Assembly: GCF_900129585.1 (NCBI RefSeq)
Contig: NZ_FQWF01000019.1
Coordinates: 1-32,580 of the forward strand
DNA from: Flavobacterium micromati
Lineage (GTDB): Bacteria; Bacteroidota; Bacteroidia; Flavobacteriales; Flavobacteriaceae
Direction of reading: 5' to 3'
DNA length: 32,580 nt
The notes beneath the pieces were generated by a model. The model did no database searches. It worked only from the letters and a program-made list of their open reading frames with translations, and was not told the DNA's origin. Position numbers and translations under genes: made by a program. Each line of letters begins with the position of its first letter. The first letter of the stretch is position 1. Below, in pieces: positions 1-11,776 of this stretch.

Positions 1-97
1 TGACTTATTTTCAGGATAATTTTTTAAAAACAACCTGTATATAGGCAATGCCGACTGATATTTAAGGTTTTCTTAAAACTTTCGGATAGCAATGAGT

Positions 98-645
98 TCT
101 TTTATAAAAAATAATTCAATGTGATTTGCTCTCGAGCTTGAGACGCTTCCAGCGTGACAAATTGTGGCGTGAGTGTTCGCTAAAAAATATTATTAATAAC
201 ATAAATATGAAACAGGTTTTTTAAACCATGAAGAGAGTTAAGGTAATTTAAGATTTAACTGAACTTAATGTTTCTTTATTTTCTTAATGGTTTTAGTAAA
301 TTTAATGGTTGATTGAGACAGCCCTTTTTCAGATCTTTTATAGTAGAAAACAATTCAATGTGATTTGCTCTCGAGCCTTGAGACGCTTCCAGCGTGACAA
401 ATTGTGGTGTGAGTGTTTGCTAAAAAATATTATTAATACTATAAATATGAAATAGTTTTTTTAAACCATTAAGAGAGTTAAGTTAATTTAAGATTTAACT
501 GAACTTAATGTTTCTTTATTTTCTTAATGGTTTTAGTAAATTTACTGGTTGATTGAGACAGCCTTTTTTCAGATCTTTTATAGTAGAACACAATTCAATG
601 TTATTTGCTCTCGAGTGTTGAGACGCTTCCAGTGTGACAAACTGA
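98..645. repeat. 240-bp tandem repeat, about 2.2 copies
   Basis: Unit 1 (98-333), unit 2 (334-573) and a partial unit 3 (574-about 645) are near-identical. Each begins TCTTTTATA and contains a conserved stretch with CTCGAG and the small inverted repeat GACGCTTCCAGCGT. No open reading frame is conserved through the units, so this looks like non-coding duplicated intergenic sequence. The rest of 1-715 holds nothing else I can support. Confidence 0.85.
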
Positions 646-714
646 AGTGATATGTTAAAACAAATCACATCTTCAATCAGAAATAAACCACGAGCAAAAA
701 CAGTAACACAAAAA

Positions 715-754
715 AAAGGAAATCAAATGAAGTTTAAGTCATTTGATTTCCTTT
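715..754 (-). terminator. Terminator of the pyrG-yidC unit
   Basis: A perfect 16-bp inverted repeat (715-730 and 739-754) with an 8-base loop lies 30 bases past the yidC stop. On the minus strand the stem is followed by a run of T (711-717 read in reverse), as in a rho-independent terminator. Confidence 0.85.
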
Positions 755-784
755 ATGGTTTAATAGCGATTTATTACAACCGTA

Positions 785-2692
785 CTATTTTTTCTTTTTA
801 TCCAAAGCTTTTTGAGCCTCAGCTTGTTCCATTACTTCTTGCAGCTTGCGTTGGAATTTACCTTGTTTTTTTGGCTCTTTCAACTTGTTTTCTTGAATTT
901 GACCATGAATTTTATCGCTATCAATAAAGTATTTTTTGATCACGACCATGATTCCAATGGTAATTAAGTTAGATATAAAGTTATACAAACTCAATCCTGC
1001 GCCATAAGTATTGAAGAAAAACAACATCATTATTGGCGAAGCATAAATCATAATTTTCATAATCTTAGCCATATCGGGCATACCTTCTTGCTGTGGAGCC
1101 ATCATTTGCTGATCACCAGATGTCATCTTCATGTAAAAGAAAATTGCAATCGAAGCAAGTATTGGAAACAAACTGATATGATTTCCGTAAAATGGAATAT
1201 AGAAAGGCAACCTGATTATTTCATCAAATGAAGATAAATCGTCTGCCCAAAGGAAGCTTTTTTGTCTCAACTCAAATGCTGATGGAAAAAACTGAAATGA
1301 AGCATACATAAAAGGAAGCTGAATCAATGCCGGAATACACCCCGCCATAGGATTTACTCCTGCTTTATTATACAACTTCATTGTTTCCTGTTGTTTTTTC
1401 ATTGGGTCTTTTTTGAACTTTTCTCCCAATTCAGCAATTTCTGGACGCAATACTTTCATTTTAGCTTGCGACAAAAATGATTTAAAAGTAATAGGCGACA
1501 TTGCAATTTTTATTAAAATCGTAAAAACAATTATTGCAATTCCGTAAGAAATATAAGAGCTCAAGAATCCAAACAATGGAATAAAAATAAACCTATTAAT
1601 CCACCCAAAAATTCCCCAACCTAACGAAATAATTTTTTCAATATTTTTGTCATAATTAGTGAGTGTTTGGTAATCAGTTGGTCCAAAATACCAACTCATT
1701 TTATGATCTAATTCCCCATTAGTAAATGCTAAAGGTATATTTGCTTTAAACTGTTTAGTAAATAAAGTGTCCACTTTATCATCAACTACTAAATTCTCTG
1801 ACTTTAGCTTAGCAGTTTCAAACGGCGTTTTTGTCAATAAAATAGTTGAGAAAAAATGTTGTTTAAAAGCAACAAATGTAGCTTTCTCAAGATCCGACTC
1901 TTCGCTTTGTCCCATTCCTGAATAATCTACCTTCCCATCTTCATGCTCAAAGTAAATTTCAGTATATCGATTTTCGTAAGAAACACTTTTATCATTTCTA
2001 ATTGCTTTTAAGTCCCATTCTAAGTCCAAAGGTTTAGCGGTATTCAAAACTTTATTTAATCCCTGCGAACGAATATCGAAATCAACCATGTATTCGTTTG
2101 GCTTCAATATGTATTTGTATTCCAAGAATTCGTTAGCTCCCGCTTTCAATTTCATAGACAAAACCTGATCTGCACCCATTTTTGTCAATGTTGGTTCAAA
2201 ATACAAGTCTTTAGAATTTAAAGTACGATTATCGCTAGTGAGTAACTGAATATTTAAATTGGCGTTATTATCCTTAATTAATTGAACTAATTGACCAGAA
2301 CCTTTCTTGAATTTCTCAAATTCTTTAAGTGTAGCCTCAATAATATATCCTCCTTTATTGGCAATAGTCAGTTTGACCTTTTCATTTTCAATTGTGGTAA
2401 CCCCTGCTTTTGCAGAAGGAAGTGTCGCTGAATAAGCAAAGTTTCCAAGGCTTTTTTGCAGTTGAGCTAACTGCGTAGAATCTCCAGTTGCAGCCACTGC
2501 AATAGTAGCTTTAGCAACTGTTTTATCCTGTGACTCTTTAGCTTTAGCGGCTTTTACAACCAATTCCTTTTCTGCTTTTTCAGCAGCGACCACTTCCGGA
2601 TCCGGCTGGTTTCGATACATTATAAAGATCAAAATAATGAAAATTAATGCAAAACCTATAATCGAATTGAGGTCAAATTTTTTTTGTTCCAT
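785..2692 (-). CDS. yidC: Membrane protein insertase YidC
   Basis: Inserts and folds inner-membrane proteins, alone or with SecYEG. The protein has 635 residues, normal for Bacteroidota. An N-terminal membrane segment lies at about residues 10-27. It is followed by an Ala/Lys/Glu-rich linker, a large periplasmic beta-sandwich domain (about 85-345) and the conserved C-terminal 60KD_IMP domain (about 355-590). That domain has several hydrophobic segments, including SYGIAIIVFTILIKIAMSP, and the cytosolic hairpin with KMKVLRPEI. The tail is very lysine- and glutamine-rich, as expected for ribosome contact in homologues with long tails. The gene starts 50 bases downstream of pyrG on the same strand and is probably co-transcribed with it. 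A terminator follows directly. Identity is based on recognisable family sequence. Confidence 0.97.
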   Translation of the reverse strand: MEQKKFDLNSIIGFALIFIILIFIMYRNQPDPEVVAAEKAEKELVVKAAKAKESQDKTVAKATIAVAATGDSTQLAQLQKSLGNFAYSATLPSAKAGVTTIENEKVKLTIANKGGYIIEATLKEFEKFKKGSGQLVQLIKDNNANLNIQLLTSDNRTLNSKDLYFEPTLTKMGADQVLSMKLKAGANEFLEYKYILKPNEYMVDFDIRSQGLNKVLNTAKPLDLEWDLKAIRNDKSVSYENRYTEIYFEHEDGKVDYSGMGQSEESDLEKATFVAFKQHFFSTILLTKTPFETAKLKSENLVVDDKVDTLFTKQFKANIPLAFTNGELDHKMSWYFGPTDYQTLTNYDKNIEKIISLGWGIFGWINRFIFIPLFGFLSSYISYGIAIIVFTILIKIAMSPITFKSFLSQAKMKVLRPEIAELGEKFKKDPMKKQQETMKLYNKAGVNPMAGCIPALIQLPFMYASFQFFPSAFELRQKSFLWADDLSSFDEIIRLPFYIPFYGNHISLFPILASIAIFFYMKMTSGDQQMMAPQQEGMPDMAKIMKIMIYASPIMMLFFFNTYGAGLSLYNFISNLITIGIMVVIKKYFIDSDKIHGQIQENKLKEPKKQGKFQRKLQEVMEQAEAQKALDKKKK

Positions 2693-2742
2693 TGTAATTA
2701 AAAAAAGTTTTAAATTTAAAGTCTGCTGAAACTAAAATGTTT

Positions 2743-4704
<1,962 letters not shown>

Positions 4705-4938
4705 TTAAAGTGCTTTTGGATATTGCTTTTTTATATTCCGAATTAACTCTTCTAGACCATTGAGTTTTAATTCATAAATTAGTTTCAATTGCTCTCCTAA
4801 TTCTCCTTTTGGGAAGCCTTTATTGCTATACCAAACAATATAATACTCTGGAATATCAATTAGAAACCAACCTTCGTATTTACCAAAAGGCATTTTAGTA
4901 TGAGCAAGTTTGATGAGTTGTTTTTGATTTTGATCCAT
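4705..4938 (-). CDS. DUF3820 family protein
   Basis: A small cytosolic protein of 77 residues. The sequence MPFGKYEGWFLIDIPEYYIVWYS, which I describe by its hallmarks PFGKY, IDIPE and the later GFPKGELG and NGLEELI, is typical of the DUF3820 family; its biochemical role is not established. I chose the ATG at 4938 (MDQNQKQ). The frame is open a further 17 codons upstream, but those codons are translation of the adjacent heptanucleotide array and look non-coding. The array starts only 12 bases upstream of the ATG, so the gene's promoter must lie inside or beyond it. Confidence 0.85.
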   Translation of the reverse strand: MDQNQKQLIKLAHTKMPFGKYEGWFLIDIPEYYIVWYSNKGFPKGELGEQLKLIYELKLNGLEELIRNIKKQYPKAL

Positions 4939-4949
4939 ATTGGGAAAAA

Positions 4950-5380
4950 GGTTTGAGGTTCGAGGTACGAGGTACGAGGTTTGAGGCACGAGGTACGAGG
5001 TTTGAGGTTTGAGGTTTGAGGTTCGAAGTACTAGGTTCGAGGTACGAGATTCGAGGTGCGAGGTACGAGGTTTGAGGTTCGAGGTACGAGGTACGAGGTT
5101 CGAGGTACGAGGTTCGAGGTTCGAGATTCGAGGTACGAGGTACGAGGTTCGAGGTTCGAGGTTTGAGGTTTGAGGTTTGAGGTTCGAAGTACGAGGTACG
5201 AGGTACGAGATTCGAGGTTCGTGGTACGAGGTTCGTGGTACGAGGTTCGAGGTACGAGGTTTGAGGTTCGAGGTTCGAGGTACGAGGTTCGAGGTTCGAG
5301 GTACGAGGTTTGAGGTACGAGGTTCGAGGTTCGAGGTTCGAGGTTCGAGGTTCGAGGTTCGAAGTACGAGGTTCGAGGTC
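4950..5380. repeat. Heptanucleotide repeat array (GAGGTTC-type)
   Basis: About 61 consecutive 7-base units are present, mostly GAGGTTC, GAGGTAC and GAGGTTT in mixed order, with a few variants (GAAGTAC, GTGGTAC, GAGGCAC). Seven is not a multiple of three, so the array stays open in several frames and yields artificial proteins of heptads such as PRTSYLE. These are not genes. The array is much richer in G than its surroundings and sits directly in front of the DUF3820-like gene. Confidence 0.95.
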
Positions 5381-5455
5381 TATTTATCAACATTTAAATT
5401 ATTGGTGCAATTATTTATTTTAATTCTATAATTATAATTCCAAACAATAGGATAA

Positions 5456-5504
5456 AAATTAAAGTTTTGCTTTATAACGGGGTTGAAAAGCAAAACTTTA
5501 ATTT
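5456..5504. terminator. Hairpin, probable terminator
   Basis: A perfect 18-bp inverted repeat (5456-5473 and 5487-5504) with a 13-base loop and T/A runs at the stem ends could work on either strand. It lies downstream of the lipoprotein gene that ends at 5548. Confidence 0.7.
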
Positions 5505-5536
5505 AATATTTGACGATCAGAGAATTAATCAAAAAC

Positions 5537-5560
5537 AAACGCTCAGTTTATTGAGCGTTT
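5537..5560 (-). terminator. Terminator overlapping the stop of the lipoprotein gene
   Basis: On the minus strand AACGCTCA and TGAGCGTT form a short stem followed by TGTTTTTG. The stop codon of the lipoprotein gene (5548-5550) lies in the loop, an unusually compact arrangement. Confidence 0.6.
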
Positions 5561-6546
5561 TGACTTTCCAATATTTTTTTATCGACAATTCTTCTGTTGA
5601 TGATATCAAGGTAGTTTTGGGTTTTTTTATTTCCTGATGACGTAAATGACTCGGTTAGCCATTTTTTTGATAAAGCTAAATCGCCCTCAACTTCATAACA
5701 ATATCCTAAATTGTGTGCAATATTAGCTCTATTGGTAGCGTCTTGTTCTGTTTTAAATGTACTTTCTAGCGTAGCAATTGCACCCGTATAATCCTGGGCA
5801 AGGATCAAGCGTTCAGCTCTTTTGGTAGTATCGGTTTTGCCTTTCATAATCACTCTATCTTCCCAAGTTCTGTAACTCACAAAACGTTTACCAATATAAT
5901 CACCAAGGTTATAACTTACAGATTTCATTGCATTTGTTCCTGTAAGCACTTTGCCTGCTAACATTCCTGGACTAGCAGCCACTTCTCCAAAATCATTTGA
6001 GTTAGAAAAACTATTTTCGTAAAAAAGATTTTGTGTTTTTGGAAGATATATTCGTACTCCTACTTTTGCTTTTGCAAAACCTTGAAACAATATCGCTCCA
6101 ACATTATTTGGGCTTGTTGCATTTCTTATTCTAAAATCGGAATCGAAATATTCTAAAACTAGCAACGCATCAGCATTGTGTTCTGTAGCGATTTTTTCTA
6201 TTTGAAGCCATGGCATCACTGCACCAAATCCAGTAGAGGTCATGTTTTCACTTTTTAATCGATCCGGATGTTTGGTAATTTGAATATCGGAATTTTTCAA
6301 GAATGGATCTGTAAGTCCAGAAATGACTTGTTGTACAAGAATTTTATCAATTCCAATTACCTCTCCCGAAAGTAATCCTTCGATGGCTGTTAAAGCATTT
6401 CCCTGCGTTTTATCTACGATGACTATTCGCTTCACATTCGTTGGAAATTGTACAAGCGTAGGTTTGGGAACAAACACTTGCATTTCTTTGACAGAACTAC
6501 AAGAAAAGAAGGTTAAAAAAGCTAAACCTAAAACTGTTTTTTTCAT
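5548..6546 (-). CDS. DUF6340-like lipoprotein with TPR-like C-terminus
   Basis: A 332-residue predicted lipoprotein: the signal peptide ends in FFSC with Cys16 as lipidation site. The body (about 40-240) has a Rossmann-like start (VKRIVIVDKT) and the segment NADALLVLEYFD, resembling the Bacteroidota family I know as DUF6340. Residues about 245-320 look like a TPR-type helical repeat (AERLILAQDYTGAIATLE, NIAHNLGYCYEVEGDLALSK). The function is unknown; location is probably the outer membrane facing the periplasm. It is a single-gene unit with its own terminator. The family name is from memory and should be treated as likely rather than proven. Confidence 0.8.
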   Translation of the reverse strand: MKKTVLGLAFLTFFSCSSVKEMQVFVPKPTLVQFPTNVKRIVIVDKTQGNALTAIEGLLSGEVIGIDKILVQQVISGLTDPFLKNSDIQITKHPDRLKSENMTSTGFGAVMPWLQIEKIATEHNADALLVLEYFDSDFRIRNATSPNNVGAILFQGFAKAKVGVRIYLPKTQNLFYENSFSNSNDFGEVAASPGMLAGKVLTGTNAMKSVSYNLGDYIGKRFVSYRTWEDRVIMKGKTDTTKRAERLILAQDYTGAIATLESTFKTEQDATNRANIAHNLGYCYEVEGDLALSKKWLTESFTSSGNKKTQNYLDIINRRIVDKKILESQNAQ

Positions 6547-6779
6547 ATTTATATCTACTATTTATCGTTTTTTACTTACTCTAAAACCTATTCCGTAAGT
6601 ATATCATTGAATGCTTTAAACCCAAGAAAAGTTTACTTAAAATTCTCTTTAAATCAAACTTTTGAGATCAAAAACTCAGCGCTATTCATTTTTTGTAAAA
6701 TATATCATTTATTTTTTATGAAAATCACTTTGAATCAGAATATAAAAATTATGTCTCTATACTATTTTTGATCTATCTT

Positions 6780-7181
6780 CTATTTCCAATTAAACGTTAT
6801 TCGCTTCTCGATTTCTGGATGCAGACTCAAGAAAACAGGACAAGTCATTGCTGCTCTTTCTAAAATCGATTTATTTTTTTGATCATCAGTTCCTTCCAAC
6901 TGGAAAACAATTTCAATGGCACCTATTCGCCGTGGCTCAGAATTCATAATTTTAAGCACCTCAGCGGTAGAATACTTTAAATCTACTACCAAATCTTTTG
7001 CCTTTATTCCCATTATAGTCATCATACAGGTTGCCAAAGCATTAGCAATACTATCTGTTGGAGAGAAAGCTTCTCCTTTTCCATTGTTGTCTACTGGCGC
7101 ATCCGAAAGAATTATCGTGCCCGATTGTATGTGTGTTGAAGAGGTTCGCAAATCTCCTAAATAGGTTACTTTTGATGTCAT
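6780..7181 (-). CDS. OsmC family protein
   Basis: A cytosolic protein of 133 residues of the OsmC/Ohr superfamily. These proteins often reduce organic hydroperoxides with two conserved cysteines. Here Cys52 (LATCMMTIMGI) and Cys114 (MTCPVFLSLHPEI) stand at the expected positions, so it is probably active. The FSPTDSIANALATC segment is typical of the YhfA/OsmC-like branch rather than Ohr. Substrate specificity cannot be told from sequence. It stands alone; the 230 bases between it and the lipoprotein gene hold nothing recognisable. Confidence 0.9.
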   Translation of the reverse strand: MTSKVTYLGDLRTSSTHIQSGTIILSDAPVDNNGKGEAFSPTDSIANALATCMMTIMGIKAKDLVVDLKYSTAEVLKIMNSEPRRIGAIEIVFQLEGTDDQKNKSILERAAMTCPVFLSLHPEIEKRITFNWK

Positions 7182-7254
7182 AAGATTCTTTTATTTATAG
7201 TTTTGTTTTACAAATTCAAAGTAGTTTTCAAATATTGCTGCTGTTTTATTTTAA

Positions 7255-8078
7255 GTAAGACACTAAGTTTTATACTTTTTACTTTTAAGCTTTATAATCA
7301 GTATTTCATTTGCCACAAAGGCGCTAAGACACTAAGTTTTACAATTTTTACTTTTAACCTTCAATTTTCATTTGCCACGAAGGCGCAAAGACACTAAGTT
7401 TTTTATAATTTTTGATTTAAACTTTATAATGAACATTTCATTTGCCACGAAGGCGCTGAGACACTAAGTTTTACAATTTTTACTTTTAACCTTCAATTTT
7501 CATTTGCCACTAAGGCGCAAAGACACTAAGTTTTTTATAATTTTTGATTTAAACTTTATAATGAACATTTCATTTGCCACGAAGGCGCAAAGACACTAAG
7601 TTTTATACTTTTTGCTTCAGCTTTATATTTAGCATTTCATTTGCCACAAAGGCGCAAAGACACTAAGTTTTATAGTTTTTACTTTTCAGCTTTATAATCA
7701 GTATTTCATTTGGCACGAAGGCGAAAGACACTAAGTTTTATAATTTTTGATTTAAACTTTATAATGAACATTTCATTTGCCACGAAGGCGCAAAGACACT
7801 AAGTTTTTTATAATTTTTGATTTAAACTTTCTAATGAACATTTCATTTGCCACAAAGGCGCTAAGACACTAAGTTTTATAATTTTTGCTTCAGCTTTATA
7901 TTTAGCATTTCATTTGCCACAAAGGCGCAAAGACACTAAGTTTTATACTTTTTACTTTTCAGCTTTATAATCAGTATTTCATTTGGCACGAAGGCTCAAA
8001 GACACTAAGTTCTATAATTTTTGCTAAGCTTTATAATGAAAATATTATTTGCTACTAAGGCGCAAAGGCACTAAGTTG
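7255..8078. repeat. Tandem array of 62-70-bp repeats
   Basis: Twelve units are recognised by GCCACGAAGGCGCAAAGACA or close variants, starting at 7312, 7374, 7444, 7506, 7576, 7643, 7712, 7779, 7849, 7916, 7985 and 8051, plus a partial unit at the left edge. The AT-rich stretch between cores also repeats and comes in a few alternating versions, e.g. AATTTTTGATTTAAACTTTA and CAATTTTTACTTTTAACCTT. This makes it a minisatellite, not a CRISPR array. From memory, similar sequences are scattered between genes in many Bacteroidota. It occupies most of the gene-free stretch 7182-8173. Confidence 0.95.
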
Positions 8079-8173
8079 ATAATATATTTTGAGCTCTTTT
8101 GCCTTAGTCGTTAATGAGAAAAAAAATAGATATCAAGTGATAAAACCTTTTCAAAATTTCGTTGAATACACTT

Positions 8174-10105
8174 CTATTTTGCTTCTTTAACTGTCAAATC
8201 AGTGTCGTAATATAAAATGTAGATTCCTTTATTAGCATAACCTCCATCTATTTTTTTATAAAACTCGAATTTGTTATCCACTTGTTCCGTGGCTGAATTT
8301 TCTACCGTTTCTTGATACTTTTTACCTTGCGACAAACGCATCATTGTATCAAAAGTGACATCAAATCCTCGTGTTGCAAAATCAGTTGGACTCACATTAT
8401 TTTTAATTTTAAATTCTTTTTTAAAAATTTGAGCTTCAGCAGATTCATTTTCGCGCGCAACAGATGGGTACATCAGGTTCAATTTGGCTAGGTTTTCCAT
8501 GATTACCTCAGCTGTATCCAAAGTTTCGTTTGGCTCTAAAATCACCAGTTGAACTTTATAGGTTGCCATCGCACTCAACATTGTGGCGATCGTAGCTTTG
8601 ATCATCGCTGTATTTGCAGTTTCCATTACCACATAATTTATTTTATCTTTTACAAAAAGACTTTTTAAATTTTCAGCAGAAACGCCACCAGTTGCGGTTA
8701 GCATAGAAAACTTCACATCCTTATGATTTTGCTGAATATACTCTATAACTGATCCCTTCTTTTTATCTACCACAGCAATCATATTTCCGCCTTTAGAACG
8801 CATATAAGTAAAAACAGCATTTTTTACAGCATCGGGAGAAGGAATAGATTGAAAAATATTAGCATAGGAAACTCCTTGATCTTTTGACAAAGGGGAAATA
8901 ACAGGCACTTGGTTTTGCGTCAATAATTCGGCTGTTTTCTCGACATTACTTTGATAAAAAGGCCCAATAACAACATCAGAATCTTGTAAATTATTTTCTT
9001 TAATCAAAGATGCGATTGCCGATGAATTTTTAGTTTCTTGTGAATCAAAAATAGCAACATCAATATTTAGACCCAGTACTTTAGCAGAATCAATTGCCAT
9101 AAGCGCTCCAGCATAAAAATCTAAAGTCATATTGAGAAATTTATCCTTTTTTAGACGCATCGCAGTTGAAGTCACGGTATCGCTCTCTATTTTAGCTATG
9201 TTAAAAGGCAAAAGCAGCGCTAATTTCTTTTTATTTGTAGTATTTGTTTTGGTCAAATCCGTATACTCTTTTTTGTTTTCCACAGTAGTTGCTGGTGTCG
9301 CAGGAACTTTCAAAACCATACCTTCAACAACGCCATCTGATAAAAAAGGATTCAGCGCAATTAATTCTGCTTGCGTTAAACCCGTCATTTTAGATAAACC
9401 GTAAAGGGTTTCTTTTGGTTTTACAGTATAATTTGTGGTTAACACTATTTTTATAGAAGTCGAAGCTGTACTTTCTTTTTTAGCTTCTGATGCAATTATT
9501 GTTGTGGGAACTGCTTTCCCTTTTACTAATAATTTAAAGCCTTCCGGCAAATTAGTAACAACCTCAGGATTCTTACGCTCTAATTCTTCGATCGAAATTC
9601 CGTACTGCTTCGCAATCGAGTATTTTGTCTCTTTTGGAAGCACATAGTGATAGACTGCTTTTTCGGCTTTTTCTGGCTTGTCCGAAGTGATTTTTTTGAT
9701 TTTATTCGACGGAATTGTTAGCGTCTGTCCTATTTGCAATCCGTCTTGCTCAAGAAACGGATTAGCTTGTTTCAAAGCATCGTCAGTGATTCCATATTTT
9801 TTTTCGATACCGTACAAAGTTTCTTTTGGTAAAACTTCATGCGTCACAATTGTATTAGTCACTTTGGCAGCACTTACATTAGTTTTTTTGGCAGCAGCCG
9901 AAGGAATAAGTAAAACGCTATTAGGTTTTAAACCTGCTTGTGCATCTGGATTTAGTTGGTAAATAGATGTAGTGGTAACGTTATATTTTTTGGCAATCTC
10001 AGCGATTGTCTCGCCTTTACTAACCTTGTGCGTAGTTGTTTTATTTTGTGCAAAAACACCAAAATTTAACAAAGCCGTGATACAAATGGCAAAGATATAT
10101 TTCAT
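8174..10105 (-). CDS. LysM repeat protein with periplasmic ligand-binding domain
   Basis: An exported protein of 643 residues. The signal peptide is MKYIFAICITALLNFGVFAQ. Four LysM domains (about 26-68, 88-132, 153-195, 225-268), which bind peptidoglycan, share the motif KETLYGI and end in IPS or VP. The rest (about 305-640) resembles the type I periplasmic-binding fold of amino-acid ABC receptors (KLALLLPF, FYAGALMAID, VVIGPFYQSNVEKTAELL, VPVISPLSKDQ). No ABC permease or ATPase lies nearby, so a role as a cell-wall-attached sensor or structural protein is as likely as transport. I chose the ATG at 10105 because the signal peptide begins there; the frame remains open 12 codons upstream. Confidence 0.9.
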   Translation of the reverse strand: MKYIFAICITALLNFGVFAQNKTTTHKVSKGETIAEIAKKYNVTTTSIYQLNPDAQAGLKPNSVLLIPSAAAKKTNVSAAKVTNTIVTHEVLPKETLYGIEKKYGITDDALKQANPFLEQDGLQIGQTLTIPSNKIKKITSDKPEKAEKAVYHYVLPKETKYSIAKQYGISIEELERKNPEVVTNLPEGFKLLVKGKAVPTTIIASEAKKESTASTSIKIVLTTNYTVKPKETLYGLSKMTGLTQAELIALNPFLSDGVVEGMVLKVPATPATTVENKKEYTDLTKTNTTNKKKLALLLPFNIAKIESDTVTSTAMRLKKDKFLNMTLDFYAGALMAIDSAKVLGLNIDVAIFDSQETKNSSAIASLIKENNLQDSDVVIGPFYQSNVEKTAELLTQNQVPVISPLSKDQGVSYANIFQSIPSPDAVKNAVFTYMRSKGGNMIAVVDKKKGSVIEYIQQNHKDVKFSMLTATGGVSAENLKSLFVKDKINYVVMETANTAMIKATIATMLSAMATYKVQLVILEPNETLDTAEVIMENLAKLNLMYPSVARENESAEAQIFKKEFKIKNNVSPTDFATRGFDVTFDTMMRLSQGKKYQETVENSATEQVDNKFEFYKKIDGGYANKGIYILYYDTDLTVKEAK

Positions 10106-10138
10106 TTTATTTGTGTATAAATTATTAAAATCGTTAAT

Positions 10139-10188
10139 CAAAACAACGGTATCAAATCTTATTCCGAAAATCTGATACCGTTGTTTTG
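10139..10188 (-). terminator. Terminator of guaA
   Basis: A perfect 16-bp inverted repeat (10139-10154 and 10173-10188, CAAAACAACGGTATCA and its complement) lies between the guaA stop and the LysM gene start. It separates the two minus-strand genes. Confidence 0.75.
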
Positions 10189-10235
10189 CTATGTACTTTT
10201 AGAGAGCTTGTTTTATCAAAATAAAATCTCGCTGA

Positions 10236-11765
10236 TTATTCCCACTCAATTGTTGCTGGCGGTTTAGAACTAATGTCATATACCACTCTATTTACGCCTT
10301 TGACTTTGTTGATAATATCATTCGAAATTTTCATCAAGAATTCATAAGGTAAATGAACCCAGTCAGCTGTCATACCATCAGTAGATTCTACTGCGCGAAG
10401 TGCAACAACTTTCTCATAAGTGCGTTCATCGCCCATCACTCCTACACTATTCACAGGCAAAAGTATTGCTCCAGCCTGCCAAACTTTGTCATACAATCCC
10501 CAAGATTTCAATCCGTCAATAAAAACGGCATCTACATCTTGTAAAATTTGTACTTTTTCTGGTGTAATATCTCCTAGAATTCTAATTGATAATCCTGGAC
10601 CTGGAAAAGGATGTCTTCCTAATAATTCAGGATCAATTCCTAGTGATGCTCCTACTCTACGCACTTCATCTTTAAAAAGCATTCGAAGTGGTTCCACAAT
10701 TTTTAATTTCATATAATCAGGTAAACCGCCTACATTGTGATGTGATTTTATTGTTGCCGACGGCCCTTTTACAGAAACCGACTCGATTACATCAGGATAA
10801 ATAGTTCCTTGAGCTAACCACTTTACATCTTCTATTAAATGCGATTCATCATCAAAAACTTCAATAAATACACGTCCTATGATTTTGCGTTTGGTTTCTG
10901 GATCACTGACTCCTGCTAACTGGGATAAGAAACGATCTCCGGCATCTACGCCTTTTACGTTTAAACCCATTCCTTTATATTGATCTAATACGTTTTGGAA
11001 TTCGTTTTTACGAAGCAAACCGTTGTTAACGAAAATGCAGTAAAGATTTTTTCGAATAGCTTGATGTAATAAAACTGCCGCCACTGTTGAATCAACGCCT
11101 CCAGAAAGTCCAAGAACGACTTTATCATCTTGCAATTTCTCTTTTAATTCTGCTACCATTTCGCTAACAAAAGCTTTTGGTGTAAAATTTTGAGGCACTT
11201 CGGCTATTTTAACTAAAAAGTTTTCTAACATTTTGGATCCATCCGTGGAGTGAAAAACTTCAGGATGGTATTGAATGGCATAAGTTGTTTCGCCTTCAAT
11301 TTTATAGGCCGCAAATTCCACATCATGCGTGCTTGCTAGTTTTACGCCATTAGTAGGCAATACTTTAACGCTGTCACTATGACTCATCCAAACTTGACTA
11401 TTCTCTGAAACACCTTCAAAAAACACTTCATGCTGCTTTATGTACGATAAATTTGCTCTACCATATTCTCTAGTATTTGAAGCTTCTACTTTTCCGCCGC
11501 TGAACTGCGCAAGATATTGCGCTCCATAACATACCGCAAGCATTGGTAATTTTCCTCTTATTTGGGATAAATCAGGATGTGGCGCATCATCAGCACGCAC
11601 AGAAAATGGACTTCCACCAAGAATTACCGCTTTGTAAGAAGATAAATCAGTTGGAACATGATTGTAAGGGAAAATTTCGCAGAAAATATTTAATTCGCGA
11701 ACTCTACGAGCAATAAGCTGTGTATATTGCGATCCGAAGTCTAAAATAAGTACGTTGTGTTGCAT
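10236..11765 (-). CDS. guaA: GMP synthase (glutamine-hydrolysing)
   Basis: Converts XMP to GMP with ATP and glutamine in the cytosol, the last step of guanine nucleotide synthesis. It has 509 residues. The N-terminal class I amidotransferase domain carries the nucleophile in AVCYGAQ (Cys79) and its partner His in QYHPEVFHS. The ATP pyrophosphatase domain has [11 protein letters not shown], and the C-terminal dimerisation domain ends in the typical PATIEWE. The ATG at 11765 is the family start ([16 protein letters not shown]). A TTG two codons upstream is also in frame but unlikely. Confidence 0.98.
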   Translation of the reverse strand: MQHNVLILDFGSQYTQLIARRVRELNIFCEIFPYNHVPTDLSSYKAVILGGSPFSVRADDAPHPDLSQIRGKLPMLAVCYGAQYLAQFSGGKVEASNTREYGRANLSYIKQHEVFFEGVSENSQVWMSHSDSVKVLPTNGVKLASTHDVEFAAYKIEGETTYAIQYHPEVFHSTDGSKMLENFLVKIAEVPQNFTPKAFVSEMVAELKEKLQDDKVVLGLSGGVDSTVAAVLLHQAIRKNLYCIFVNNGLLRKNEFQNVLDQYKGMGLNVKGVDAGDRFLSQLAGVSDPETKRKIIGRVFIEVFDDESHLIEDVKWLAQGTIYPDVIESVSVKGPSATIKSHHNVGGLPDYMKLKIVEPLRMLFKDEVRRVGASLGIDPELLGRHPFPGPGLSIRILGDITPEKVQILQDVDAVFIDGLKSWGLYDKVWQAGAILLPVNSVGVMGDERTYEKVVALRAVESTDGMTADWVHLPYEFLMKISNDIINKVKGVNRVVYDISSKPPATIEWE

Positions 11766-11768
11766 GCG

Positions 11769-11776
11769 CAAAAATA
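11769..11776 (-). promoter_or_regulatory. Possible guaA -7 box very close to the start codon
   Basis: The minus strand reads TATTTTTG, a match to TAnnTTTG, only three bases before the guaA ATG. If used, the transcript would be nearly leaderless. No good -33 TTTG at the usual spacing was found, so the call is weak. Confidence 0.35.

Noticed and set aside
652..927. 91-residue plus-strand protein before yidC
   Set aside because: It runs through the yidC terminator hairpin and is antisense to the yidC end; no family resemblance.
4951..5431. Heptad-repeat proteins of 84 and 120 residues on both strands
   Set aside because: They are translations of the 7-base DNA repeat, which stays open in several frames; no normal start or composition.
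7255..8078. CRISPR array
   Set aside because: The stretches between the repeated cores are themselves repeated, no cas genes are present, and the repeat is shared by many genomes. It is a minisatellite.
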